From Pezizomycotina sp. ARF18 (Eukaryota; Ascomycota), in assembly GCA_002224055.1 (NCBI GenBank), contig AZLU01000237.1, positions 1 to 61,887 of the forward strand: a DNA stretch of 61,887 nt, written 5' to 3'. The notes under the pieces are model-generated. The model ran no database searches and had not been told where the DNA came from. It saw nothing but the letters and a program-made list of their open reading frames with translations. The position numbers were made by a program, and so were the translations under genes. How positions within the stretch are numbered: position 1 is the stretch's first letter; each line of letters opens with the position of its first letter. This document shows positions 34,208 to 45,500 of this stretch, one piece after another.

Positions 34208-36109
34208 TTATATACCTCCACCAGCAAGGGTCTCAATCCTATCCCAACCAACTTCCGTGACTCTCTCGTCGTTAAAGAACCACCATTTGCTTTCCTCGGC
34301 CCCAATGGAGCCTCCACTGGAGAGACTAGTAGCTGACGTGCTTTTGCTCTTGCCTTTACCGTCTACCTTAACTTGAAGGTCGTCGGGCTTCCTCACGTAA
34401 GAACAGTAGTGGCCAGAATCGGCGGAGGCGCCCTGATGAGTAATGATGCCCTGGAGCTCATATAGCCCGGACTGATTAGCACCTTCGTCCACAGATAAAC
34501 CCTCGTCCAGAAGCGGTGCTAATGCCAAGTCCCAGTCTTCGTCCTCAGTCTCAGGAGCCTTAGTAAGTGCCTCTTCAGAGGCAGGTGCATCTTGTTCTTG
34601 GTCCACGTCCATCTTGTCCTTTCCCTCATCGTTGTCACGTTTCCCAGCTTCTATGAAAACTGTTCTCTCTTGCGTTTAGATTTAATTTTCTCTTCCTCCT
34701 TGCGTACGAGGTCCCGTAATTTGTCTCTGACGGGGATAAGCTTCAATTTGAGTTCGTCTGTGCAGAATTCGGTGGCGTCGAGCTGGAAAGGGAACAAACC
34801 TTGCGCATGATCTTTGCCTTTTTATTTATATCCTTCTTCCAGTAGAACCGTACAAAATGGCACTGATAAAAGATGGAAGCCGAGTCAGCGGTGCCTCGAA
34901 AATTGACTATGATAGTGATAATTCAAATAAAGAAACCATATTACAAAGCCAGCTGAAAAACTTGAATATCTGGGCCAGATGGGAAAAAGAAAGGGTGGTG
35001 TGAATTTAATACTGACAGTAAGGTATTTCGGCAACCTGGAAACTCGAGCAGTCTTGGAGAATGATGCATCTCTGCCTAGTTTCTCGCTATGCTTCTCAAT
35101 TTTCTCCGTCAAGCTCGCCAAGATGCCGTCCCGGAGAAGATTTATATTCACGGAGATATGGCAATCCACTTGTAGAAGGTGTCGGTGGTTTCCGTGACGG
35201 GTTCCTCGTCACTCTCTTCGCACTTGGTAACCACATGCATTTTACCCCCAAAATACGTATCCACGAAGTTTCTCTTTGCCTCGTCCTGGGATGCTATTTC
35301 CAGGTTCGATCGAAGGTTGTTAATGATCTGCGACCAGCATTCTTCCGCGTCTTGCTGGGCATACCTCCCTTGACGGTCCTTCTGGTCGAACTGAGGGAAG
35401 GCTGACCTGAGGGAGTTGACGAACATCCAAGGGGGAAACCTTCCGTAGTTTCATTCATCTGTTTAAAAAGGTCGCGGAGATTTGAGGTCAAATTTCCCGC
35501 CGACCGCTCCCTAGCATGCTCATGATCGCACTCGAGGAAGCTCTGGAGTCGCCAGAGGCCGGGTTTTTATAGCTTGTTAACGCCACCTGGAGCTTGGGAC
35601 AGACCTTAGCGTCTGCAGAGTCGAATTCATGTAGCAAGTGTTCCCAAGGTTCTGAAGACCGGAAGGTATGGCGCCCTTGATGCCCGCCAGGTCTTTGTCA
35701 GTCATATCTTCCAAGAATTTGACCTTCTCTGTCGGTGCTTTGAGTCCAGCGTCATCCGCTGGCGTTCCCATCAGCATAAATACGTGGTTTGGTTTCAGTT
35801 GCAATTTGCTGAGATCCGTATCATCTTTGAGCTGGCCGCCTTTTATGAGAACTTTCTGTCGGTTTGGTTCGACGCCGGTCAGGCTGTACAGTTGCATTTT
35901 GAAAACTTCTCCGGGGAGAGAAGTGTCGACTTCCAGCTCGTACTTCTTGCCGGCATGTTTGACGGCGACTACAGTTAGAAGGGGGGAGAGCACTGGATTA
36001 GCAAAAGATGAACCGGTGTCACGGATAGAGAATGCTATCGGTATACGCTTCAATATAAAGACGCGGAACGATGACTTTGGACGGGAAACTAACCAGGGAT
36101 GACGCTCAT
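34208..36109 (-). CDS. UBP6: ubiquitin carboxyl-terminal hydrolase, proteasome-associated
   Basis: Cysteine deubiquitinase (USP14/Ubp6 family) that binds the proteasome base and recycles ubiquitin. The start is ATG 36109 in a 16-nt first exon (36094-36109) joined across a 125-nt intron (35969-36093, GTTAGT...GTAG) to VAVKHAGKKYELEVDTSLPG, the start of the N-terminal ubiquitin-like domain (about 35965-35740). PNRQKVLIKGGQLKDD and HVFMLMGTPADD lie in that domain. The Cys box is GLQNLGNTCYMNSTLQTLR (about 35660-35600). The His box GASADSGHYCSYVRKPDD is at about 34440-34380. The C-terminus WWFFNDERVTEVGWDRIETL ends at TAA 34210-34208. The middle, about 34620-35560, is split by shifts and at least one intron; RQGRYAQQDAEECW is recognisable there. 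Confidence 0.94.
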
Positions 36110-36447
36110 GCTGTTGTTTAGAGGGGACTTGATGTTGCTATTGTTAAAATCTGATAATACTAACAGTTCAAATAGATGCTTTAATCTGGAAACTCGGAGT
36201 GCCTGTGATCTGGGGGTCTGCTCAGAACTAAACCCTTGCTTTGTTATCTCACACACAGTAGTAGTAACAAGAATAATGAACTAAAAATCCGCAGAGCCTT
36301 GGATATAAAACATGCAAAGAAGAGAGCTTTCTCTCTATAGTTGATACGTATGTTATAAGGTAGATGAGAAAGAGTACAAATGGGAGAATATAAGATGTTG
36401 GAAGTAGTCAAAGAGTAGTAGACAAGAAATAATAAAAATAATTATCA

Positions 36448-36478
<31 letters not shown>

Positions 36479-36978
36479 GGCTACCTTCCATGGTTTTTAG
36501 CTCTTTGGGAGCTACCTACATAGCTTCGCCTTTAAAGTAACCTCCGCTCTCACCCCGAGCGCACCAGAAAAAAGAATTATTATTGCTGTTGCTGCTGGGG
36601 TAAGCTTTCTTGGTACATGAGCTTACTTTTTATCACCACCACCTTTATCTCTCTCTCTCCCTTACCTTATCTACGAAACGAGAGATCTTGGACGGAACTC
36701 CCAACAGCCTTTCCCGACGCTTGTTTTCTCATCCGTAGTCCTCCCTGATCCGGCGCCAAAAAGCTTATAGCGATAAACCCTTCCCCGAGGGGAACGAAAA
36801 GGAAACATGGTAGCAACCTACGAGCATTCTTTTATTCTGTTGAAGATTGCTTTCCCTCTCTTTTCCCTCTCCCCCCAATCAACCCGCATTCTCCTTTCAT
36901 AAAACGGCTGCAGAAAGAGAAACTTCCCAAAGTGGCCATAGAGAATGTTACACTGTATTCACTTCTTTTTCCAGGAGC
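36110..36978. other. intergenic upstream of UBP6
   Basis: TA-rich DNA with (AAT)n at 36451-36478 and pyrimidine-rich stretches near 36645-36670 and 36850-36880. It probably holds the UBP6 promoter and 5' leader and the 3' part of whatever the neighbouring ORF belongs to. No RNA gene was seen. Confidence 0.45.
36451..36478 (+). repeat. (AAT)9 microsatellite
   Basis: About nine uninterrupted AAT units lie upstream of UBP6. Confidence 0.88.
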
Positions 36979-37434
36979 CTAACACGTTGTCTTTTGTCCT
37001 CGCTTGTTAATGGAATAGAGTATCGCATTACGACCATACCTTACCTGCGTCCGAGCTTCCTTAACGGCCGCCTTGTCTCTGAGCAACTTTGCATCACAAA
37101 CCGTCGAGCGACATAATGTTCCCGAAATTGAAGCTGGAAAGTCGCCGGAGCTGCTCATGAACCCTTGGTAGTGTCCCGAAACGAAAACGAGCGTGTCCTC
37201 ATCGAACCTAGCGTGAACAGCGTGCGGGTCTCCATCAAGATCAAGCAGGCAGACGAGATCGAAGTCATCCTGGTCCCACAAGTTACGAGGTTCCTCACGC
37301 AGAGGTGAGAATTTCTTCATACTCCGCAGGAAACCGGTGAAGTAATTGTTCAAAATAATCTGTTGTATATACCGGGGTCCCTCGAGATCCAAAATGCCGC
37401 CGCTTTTTTTTTTGAACTGTCTACGAAACTTCAC
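36979..37434 (-). CDS. unrecognised ORF, 151 codons
   Basis: I do not recognise this protein. It is one of the longer uninterrupted frames outside known genes, with mixed composition that looks coding: [19 protein letters not shown], then [20 protein letters not shown], then [20 protein letters not shown]. The first codons lie beside an A run on this strand (T run at about 37404-37412), so the frame there is unreliable. A GTAAGG donor-like site follows EARTQ near 37050, so the gene may continue across an intron to the left. It sits between UBP6 and MRS6 on the same strand. It could be a small gene or a fragment of a larger one broken by shifts. Confidence 0.35.
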   Translation of the reverse strand: MKFRRQFKKKSGGILDLEGPRYIQQIILNNYFTGFLRSMKKFSPLREEPRNLWDQDDFDLVCLLDLDGDPHAVHARFDEDTLVFVSGHYQGFMSSSGDFPASISGTLCRSTVCDAKLLRDKAAVKEARTQVRYGRNAILYSINKRGQKTTC

Positions 37435-38262
37435 AGGCTCACAATATATACCTATTTCCCATATAACGATAGGGCTACGACATATCGTTCTTGATCACGA
37501 ACTTTCATACGGAGGCTATGTTAACACAAGCTAGTCGATTTCATAATTCATTTCATGGACGAGGTCGACAAAGAGATATCGGAAATGAAGCTCTTCGTAA
37601 GCTTGCGACCCACCCCCTTCCGTCTTATAGCTTTCCTTGCAGGAAGAAAATGCCTCTTAAGTCATATAACAATTAAGCTAACATTGGCAATTCCCTACCA
37701 ACAGCTGAATGCAAGAGCTAGATTTGTCGCCGAGGCATTCCTTACTCCCGTACGTACTTGATCCTGGTCCTTACCCTCTTTTAAATTTGCACCGTTTTCA
37801 TATATTCCTCTTCATTGCTATGACTTTGACTATATACTATGCCTACGTATGTTTCTTGTGGAGCACAAAACCCCACTGACAAATCAATTCGCTATGTAGT
37901 TCGACTGAAATCACAACGACTCATTATATAATAGGCTCAAAAAATAAAATATTCTAGGACTATTGAATTCAAATAAAGGGTTCATTATTCTATTTCTATG
38001 TATTATGGGTGCAGCTTCTACCAACATTATTGATTCCCGAACAATTAAACGCCGAACTGATACCGACTACTACATCACTAAATTTCAGGATCGAGTCTTG
38101 AATCCGTCTCGTATTGAAGTTTTTTTGGGGAGGGGGCGGCGCTGATACATTCTAAATGTCCAAAAAGCCCGGCTGAAAATCGTCATGTGAGAACTGTTTT
38201 CGGTCCTCTCGTGTGGCCGTAGCAGGCCAACGAATGATCCCTAAGTAGTGTATGAGAAAACA
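37435..38262. other. unclear region downstream of MRS6
   Basis: Short open frames on both strands, none recognised. The frame at 37555-37761 (+) has plausible composition but no family match, and part of the upstream ORF's gene could lie here. The right half is AT-rich and probably the MRS6 3' UTR. Confidence 0.35.
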
Positions 38263-40312
38263 TTATGGTACCTCGGGGGCGGCGGCGGCGGCGGCCTCAA
38301 TTTCAAGTGCATCGTCATGTTCTCTGTAATCAGAGACGGCATCCATGAAGCCATCCTGAGATCCTACTATCTGCTCGTACACGTTTATAGCTTCGTGAAC
38401 CACAGACTCTGGAATGACCATATCGAGCGATGGAGCATCTGATACCATGAAAAATTTCCCTTTTGATGTTGTCGAAATTATTTTCTGGAAGCGACTGAGT
38501 TATACATGTATAGTATAGCGACATAATAATATCTGATGTCTCCAAGTCGGTATTGCTTTCAGCGGATGAGATGCTGTGCTGTTTTGAGTAGGAGATCGTC
38601 CACGGATTCGCCGCTGAGAATCTGCATCGTAACATAGAGTACACCTGCGAGGGTTAGCTGGAAGTACGTAGCATCCCGGGCGCAAAGATAGAAGAAAGGA
38701 TCTTATAGGGGGAAAGTTGGTGGTGGGGTGTATATATTGTAGCGCCTAATAAAACCGGCGATGACTTACACTGTCCTTTCGGACACTGTCCAGTGTCAGC
38801 TATGAGCAACGATATATATCCCATCGTTATTATGTTTCCCCTCACCCGTGGAAACTGTGCCGCGAGGAAGTATATGATTGCACCAGAAGAATGGGGCGGT
38901 TCTTCGGATTCAAAGGAACAAAAGTGAGCCGAACTATGTAGACAGCTCTTCGAACGGAGGGTTTGAGTTCAACTTATTCAAACTCTCGTTGAAGCCATCT
39001 CTCCAGATCATTTCTCGGACGCTTGGGTCATAAGAGAAATTCCTGGATGTCCGATGATATGCTTCGCCGATATTGGGTCTTTGTCTTTCAAAGTCACCTC
39101 ACGTATGCTTCTGCGTCTCCTGAAGGCAGCGAGTTGCTGCCATTAAACTTAATTTCATCTAAAACTGTCCGAGGATATAGACGCCCCCCCCGCAACGGCG
39201 GCAGCCCTACACAACACCTGCACAACCTCGGTAGCGGTACGTAGCGTGCCAAAACTGCACCGAAACCCGGTCCAAGTCTCCGATCGACGACAAATGGCGC
39301 CGCAGGTATTGTAGTCCCTGTGCTGCCGTAAGTTCTGACGAGTTTTGGTAGGACATCGTTAGAGCTGTGACGAGAGGCACCACTTTTGAAGGCAGGGAGT
39401 TCGGAGCGGAGGTTAAAACACTTTCAAACGAAGAGCCATGGGCCGGTCCTTCGTTGGATGGTGGCCAGGAATCTCCGAGGCCAAGGCGGCATTTTTGAGT
39501 ACTTAACCAGAGCTCGTTTGGTTTCAGGTCTATAGATTTATCCAGGAACACATCTTCCCTGCCGTTAGGAACCTCCTAAACGCGTGGCTATAATCGTGTT
39601 GTTAGGTTCCGCCGAGTCTTCCGGGGCATATACGAACCAGCTCCCGACCTTGAGAAACTCTAAAGCATGGTGAAGCTGGCCGCGTACAAGTAGAGGTAGC
39701 AAGAAGAACTAGCGTAGAGGATTGAGGTGAAAGGGAAAGCGTGTAGTCGCGTGATTTTCCAAATTTAGATGCTGTTTCGTTTGGAATTTCGAGTATCGGT
39801 TCGAAAGCGTAGGACACGCATGTTCAGGTGTCTTAACGTCGGCGGTCGTACTGACCCTTTCGGTATTCCTAGTTACTCAATACTCCATCCCAAGAATGTG
39901 AGTAATTAAAAACAAATAAAATAGGGGGAGGGAAAAAATAAGAAAATTTCATATTGGACATCATACCCTTTCCAACAAGAGATAGAAGAAAAGAAAAGGG
40001 ATAATCTTCGGAGAGTTTGTTCACCTTCTTGGACCCAGGATTTAAGCTCATCTAGAGAAAAGCTGGCGTGGGAGCCACCATAGTATTCATTCACATCGAG
40101 GTGGAGTATCTTTTACCAGCTTTTGACAATGCTCTGATTATAATATTTCGTCAGTACAGGCGTCCATCTTGACAGGGTCCTTTTTGCAAGGAAAACGGAG
40201 GGAGAAAACACGATATATGGTTTATTTACGCGGCAATCAAGGACTCCGTAATTCCAGTTCCAAATATCACGGCATCCCAAATGGTGTCTGAGAGCGAGTC
40301 TTGTAGCGACAT
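38263..40312 (-). CDS. MRS6: Rab escort protein (Rab geranylgeranyl transferase component A)
   Basis: Presents newly made Rab GTPases to the type II geranylgeranyl transferase. ATG 40312 opens MSLQDSLSDTIWDAVIFGTG, containing the GDI/REP-family dinucleotide-fold motif GTGITES. A splice after LIAA joins to ALSKAGKR, followed by LHLDVNEYYGGSHASFSLDE (about 40115-40050). Further blocks are FEPILEIPNETASKFGKSRD (about 39805-39750), LEFLKVGSWFVYAPED (about 39665-39615), VFLDKSIDLK (about 39550), TAAQGLQYLRRHLSSIG (about 39325-39275), FNGSNSLPSGDAEAYVR (about 39155-39105), a SDTGQCPKGQ block (about 38790-38765) and SVDDLLLKTAQHLI (about 38615-38575). The end is an acidic tail with an alanine tract and the stop TAA at 38265-38263. 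Numerous shifts occur. The order of blocks matches the REP family better than the shorter Rab GDI, which lacks this C-terminal region. Confidence 0.85.
38277..38296 (+). repeat. (GGC)n tract encoding alanines in MRS6 tail
   Basis: Six to seven GGC units on the plus strand read as GCC alanine codons in the last residues of MRS6 on the minus strand, giving an Ala-rich C-terminus just before PEVP and the stop. Confidence 0.8.
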
Positions 40313-42130
40313 CGCTGGCTTTAGCTTGGTTCTTTCTTCAGTTACGAGGACAAGGGTCGGATGATAGACCTGGTTTTTAATTTTACAGGCTGAATATATT
40401 TAGGGACTTCATTTTCAGCAGTTCAGAAAAAAAGAAAAAAAGAAGGAATTGATTATGGTCGTCATGATAAAGGGAGCAATAATATAAAAACGTGTCAAGC
40501 AAGGTACTTGATTGATAAGACAGCACTAAAAATCAAGAAGGGGGCTCAAAAAGTATGAAAAAGAAAAAAGAAAAAAGAAAAAAAAAAAAAAAAAAAAAAA
40601 GGAAAAGAAAGAAAGAAAGAAAGAAATATGTTTTGCTCCACCCCCGACACCTTCAAAACCTTTTACCCCGCCAGATACGAGGGGTAACTATTAACGGTGA
40701 CCCCCCTTCCAAAAAAAAAAAAGAAAGAAAGAAATGGCCTCATTTTGACGGTTTGCTTAACGATGTATATGCTTTATTTGTCAGGCTTACTTAGCTACTT
40801 GGCTATTTGAGTAAGTAACTTTTAGTATAACAAGTACATTGTATCTCTGTGTCTAGGTATTCGAGAGATAAGTATCATTATTACCGCTGTTGAGGAGTTT
40901 AAGAAACGAGGTACCGGTATATTGTTATTTTTCTAAAGATGTAAGCTGCTTAAATAAGTCCAAGTACTGCTGTTAAATGTCTATTTTTCTGAGCGTTAAA
41001 AAGAGCACCGATCGGTCATCGGCGTGCGCCTTGCCCCCACCATTCCCCGCTATTGAGTCGGTTTACCTTGCCTCTTTTATACTTAAGGTACGGCACGTGC
41101 GGAACTTCTAAAGTATACGAGAGTAGATATATCAAGAAAAACAGCTCAACTCATAAGGGGAACAAAAAAATACTAAGTAGTTTCATTTTTTTTTTTTTCC
41201 TTCCAAATATCTCACTCAAAAGGCTCCAGAATCAAAAAAAAAAAAAAAAAAAAATCACTGCGCCGAATGTCGTCACTGCTCTGCAAACATAAAAAGCCGC
41301 CGCTTCTACTCTTCCTTCCCCCTTCCCCGCCGTTTGTCGTTATTTAACTCTTCAAAAAAGAATACTATTCCGTTTTCCTTTCCATCTTTGCAGTGTCTGA
41401 TATTCCGGATCGTTAACTCAAGCATTACGTACTGTCTTGAATTACCCGTATATACACTTGGCAGCAGGGAGTTATTCGTCGGAGGCCTTCGGCTTCCTCT
41501 TGTCGTGCAATCCCTGCACGTTGCATCCTGCTTGTTCCATTGTCACGTCGACACTCTTGAATTTTATAACACGACATAACAGCTCCCCCTCCCCACTAAC
41601 GGTAAAAATAAAAAAAAAACTAAAAACACAATTACTAGCGGAATTGTTTCTCGCGTTGATACTGCTACTTGGTCAATTCGCTTTTCTTTTCTTTTCTTTA
41701 TATCAACTTTACCACTTCTCGGTATCACCAGGGCTACTAGGCAAAGTGGTCAGAAGAACACTCACCTGACGTCTGTCCGTACTCCAGTATTCCTTACCTA
41801 TTCGAAATCCTGAACCTTGCCTACCTTCGCACCTTTCACATAACGCTGGGCTTTCGCTAGAACTTTGAGACCGAAATCGAGCCCTTCAAAATAGCAAAAT
41901 GTCAATCTTTTCAGCAACGAAGAACAGCTTTTGAAGAAGGCCAGGGACATAGCAACAAATTCAGTTACCTCCAGAGGATGTTGCCAAAGGAGTTGGCGAG
42001 TTTCTTCGTCTCATGGGTTAGTTGCAGTTGGTTTCGAACGCTTCCCCCTTGGGCCATTCTATCGAATTCTTTTGAACGAAGGACGTCTGATAGATTTTAT
42101 CTCTCTTCATATTTCATTGATACCTAGACG
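40313..42130. other. divergent promoter region between MRS6 and glucokinase
   Basis: About 1.8 kb shared by two divergently transcribed genes. It has A tracts at 40577-40600 and 41234-41253, a T tract at 41188-41198, GAAA-type repeats at 40603-40625, and a pyrimidine-rich leader from about 41290 to 41420. No conserved ORF was recognised. ORFs at 41334-41769 may be leader noise. Confidence 0.5.
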
Positions 42131-42241
42131 ATGGCCTCAAAAACCCAACAAGCTATGACTATGATCCCTACCTATGTTACTTCAGTACCCAATGGACAGA
42201 AAAGGTTTGTCATTACCCGCTCTAGAAAGACCATTTTTAGT

Positions 42242-42276
<35 letters not shown>

Positions 42277-43702
42277 GTTCTCTCCTTTCTTACTAGCAAA
42301 ATCAGAGGTACCAATTGAGGGAAGAAAGAGAAGTAATAGGTTCAGCAGGGCAGGATGTATCGTGCTTGTAAATCCAGGGCCCGATCTTGAGTGACCAATA
42401 TCATACTAATTCTTTCTCTTCCCCTTTCTTGGAATACGCAATCAGGCGTCTATTTAGCTGTGATCTGGGGGAACCAACTTTCGCGTGTGTGCAGTCCGTC
42501 TTCACGGGGATAGGACATTCAAATTAACGCAAGCCAAGACTCCTATACCGAAAGGCTCATGCTCGGAACATCAAAGGATTGTTTCTCGTTCCTAGCAAGC
42601 AAATGAAGGCTTTGTCAACAAGCATTAAGAACGACCTTTTTGGAGTCAGAGTCCGCTACCACAAGCTTAAACTAGGTTTTACTTTTTCATTCCCGGTCGA
42701 GCAGGTGGCACTGGACAAAGGCTACCTTATTCGCTGGACTAAAGGTTTCAATATCCCAGATGCGATAGGAAAGACGTATGCGGGCTTCTACAAACTGAGA
42801 TTGATGCCTTGGGAGTACCCGTACGTGTGGCTGCGCTTGTCAACGATACTGTCGGTACTCTCATGGCTCGATCTTACACCTCTCCCCAGAAGAAAGGAGC
42901 TTTCTTAGGTGCATATTTGGCACTGGCACCAACGGCGCGTACGTCGAGAGAAGCTCTCCCGAATCGAGAAATTAAGCCGATCCGAGCAAAGGTTGGTGAA
43001 TTTGACAAGTCGACTGGTATCATGGTTATCAATTACGGAATGGGGTGCGTTCGACATGCCATGAATGTTCTTCGAACACAGAATACGATAAAGCGCTGGA
43101 CGCAACTCAGTAACCCGGGCATGCAGATGTTTGAGAAGCGGGTATCGGGCATGTTTCTCGGCGAGATACTCCGCAATGTGATGGTGTCATTACGGATGAC
43201 GGTCTATTCGGCCACGGCGATACTTCGGTAGACGAAAATAGCTGTTTAACAAGCCCTGGAGTGTGGACACCAGCGCATTGAGCACCATCAAAGGGGATAA
43301 CCTGAGGGAATACAAACTAACGAAGCAGTTTCTAGACGAACACTTGGGGATTTCATATGCTTCTACCGCCGATGCTATGCCTTGAAGACATAGCGAAGTA
43401 TATCGGAGGAGATCTGCTAGGCTTGCAGCAGTCCAATAGCGGCTACCATTATAGCGACTGGTGCCCTCGAAGAGTACAAAGCGGCGCTGAAAGTAGATGG
43501 CGACGCTGTTGACAAGATTGTCATTGGCGTTGACGGGAGCCTTGTGGAATACTTTCCTGGGTTTGAGAGGTATTTGAACGAGGGATTAGGGGACATCTCC
43601 GCCTTGGTACCTGGTGCGGAAGGGATAGAAGAAGCTGTAAGCATTGGTATTGCAAAGGATGGAAGCGGGGTTGGCGCCGCCCTCATCGCACTCGTGGCTT
43701 GA
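42131..43702 (+). CDS. glucokinase / hexokinase family
   Basis: Phosphorylates glucose to glucose-6-phosphate with ATP in the cytosol. The start ATG 42131 gives MASKTQQAMTMIPTYVTSVP, typical of fungal glucokinases. An intron at about 42206-42446 contains a T33 run. Exon 2 begins VYLAV and the phosphate-binding motif, with FKLTQAKTPIPKG (about 42518-42555). The catalytic region LVNDTVGTLMARSYTSP (about 42838-42888) contains the Asp base. Then come an LGAIFGTGTNGAYVE block with a one-base deletion near 42911, VITDDGLFGHGDTS (about 43190-43230), and the ATP-side motif IGVDGSLVEYFPGFERYL (about 43525-43580). The C-terminus DGSGVGAALIALVA ends at TGA 43700-43702. The VDGSLVEYFPGFE form favours the glucokinase branch. 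At least six shifts occur. Confidence 0.92.
42243..42275 (+). repeat. T33 homopolymer in glucokinase intron
   Basis: Uninterrupted 33-nt T run inside the first intron of the glucokinase gene, about 170 nt upstream of the acceptor. Confidence 0.85.
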
Positions 43703-44257
43703 TTTGTCTATTTTAGCTCTATTAAGTTGTGAGTTACTCATACTAAGTAACTGGTATCAAAGGATATTGATCGGGCTTTAACTATTTTGTTTTAAAAAAA
43801 AAAAAAAACTGGACAAAAGAGAATAAAAAAGAAAGCAAAGAAAAAAACTGATTAATACTCTAGCTTTATGTATTTCTTGTTAAGTTACACTGTTACTGGT
43901 AATTCTTTCTAGTCTCGCGACCCTCTGAAAGAGGGAGACTAATTCTTTCAACAATTGATGATATCAAGGAAAGAAAACTTGAAGTATATTCAAAGTTCGT
44001 CAATACTGTTGTGGTGGTGAACTTGTATCAGTGGTATATTCCGTATATAATTTGCTTAACTTTGCCAAGATCTCGAGAACTAGTCAAAGAAAAGAAAATA
44101 TCGATTTTTTTTTCTTTTCTTTTTTTGTTTAAAAAAAGCCTTCTCGCGTCAAAACTTCATCACTCCATAAGTCTTATCTCGCCCTCGTACACAAAGCTCA
44201 ATTCAACGACGTATTTTACATAAAGCGCTTCAAGACGGTTATCCAATTTCGTCGACA
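43703..44257. other. intergenic, glucokinase 3' region and RRP43 promoter
   Basis: AT-rich sequence with an A run at about 43793-43808 and T-rich tracts near 44105-44130 before the RRP43 start. No ORF was recognised. Confidence 0.5.
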
Positions 44258-45360
44258 ATGGCGGAGTCAATGGATCCATTTGCGTTCCGGGGATCGCTTT
44301 TCCGACTCATTCTCCTCACACGTATCTTCGACAGCACCTCCTTCAGGAAACTTCGTTACGGCCTTCTGCAGAAACCCATCAGATTCTCGACCGCTCACTC
44401 TGACTACTGGTTCCTTGTCTCACGCCCACGGCTCGGCTGTCGTTCGCGCGGGTGATACAGCAGTCGTCTGTGGAGTTCGGGAGAAGTTCTCACCCTCGAT
44501 GCCGGAGACGACCCTTTGATGTTCGAAACCTACAAGCGGAGGCGTAGCACAGGAGCGGGAAGGAGCCAGCAACGCCTCTTCCGGAGGGGCAGGATGGGAG
44601 GATTGATAGTACCCAACATCGAAATGTCCACCGGTTGCTCCAAGAACTATCCCCTCGGACCTCCGAACGACTTTGCTCAGACCTTGGCGCACCGCATCCA
44701 TGATCTTCTAGAAGTTACAAAGCTTGTTGACCTAAAAGCTTGCGCATTTGCGGCAAGGAAACTGAATCACCATCGTCTGATAGTGCGGAAGCTCCGCCTG
44801 GGGCCATCGCACCGCAAATCAAGGGCTACTGGACTCTATATCTAGATGTCCTCTGTATCTCACTCGACGGAAATATATTTGATACAGCGTGGATGGCCAT
44901 AATATCCGCACTCTCGACTACGAGGCTACCAAGGCAGAATGGAACATCGACGCATCGAGGATCCTCTGTTCCGCAGCTCCGGAGTGGCGACGATCTGTCA
45001 AGCTGAGGAGGGACCTACCGTTTGTGACCACCTTCGCTGCTGTTCGGGTTCCTCTACTTCCAGCGCTAGAAGGAGGCGTTCACACCACTGCGAGCAACCG
45101 AAGCGATGAACACACGTCAAAACATTCGTCTTGAATGATCCTGACGCCTTTGAAGAGTCAGTAGCAAGCGAATTTCTCACAGTAGCCGTTTCTCACCGCA
45201 TTGAGGAGCTTAACAGTAATGAAGGCCCAAGATTGAGCGAATTGAGAAGAATGGGGATAGAAATCTTAGCATTACTGAGATGAAGAATTGTATCGAGTCA
45301 TCTGCACGGCGAGTTCGTTACATGGCGGAAATGGTATTCAAGGAAACGAATGCGAGCTAG
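44258..45360 (+). CDS. RRP43: exosome complex RNase PH-like subunit Rrp43
   Basis: Non-catalytic RNase PH-fold subunit of the exosome ring, for rRNA processing and RNA decay in nucleus and cytoplasm. ATG 44258 leads to MDPFAFR and, after a shift, NFVTAFCRNPSDSRPLT (about 44350-44402) and GSAVVRAGDTAVVCGVR (about 44433-44485), the conserved RNase PH beta-sheet core. LIVPNIEMSTGC (about 44605-44640) and GPPNDFAQTLAHRIHDLLE follow, then GYWTLYLDVLCISLDGNIFD (about 44825-44885), which is diagnostic of Rrp43 and Rrp45-type chains. LPFVTTFA (about 45017) and LNDPDAFEESVASEFLTVAV (about 45130-45190) lead to the end NAS and TAG at 45358-45360. The closest form is Rrp43 rather than Rrp45 or Rrp42. Shifts occur near 44300, 44480 and 44790. 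Confidence 0.88.
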
Positions 45361-45500
45361 CATGAAGTACTGGTTTCGGAAATTTAAAACATCACAGCAT
45401 GAACTTTTATCCCTACCACTTGTAACAATCGATAAGGCAAGAAGGAGATTAGCGTTGAATGGCTTTTTGAGGTATTCATATGTACAGCGGCTTTCACTCT

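Noticed and set aside
37346-37761. Plus-strand ORFs between UBP6 and MRS6
   Set aside because: They are short and overlap each other, and no family match is visible.
40555-40794. Lys-rich ORF
   Set aside because: It arises from A-rich repeats in the divergent promoter region and has no conserved features.
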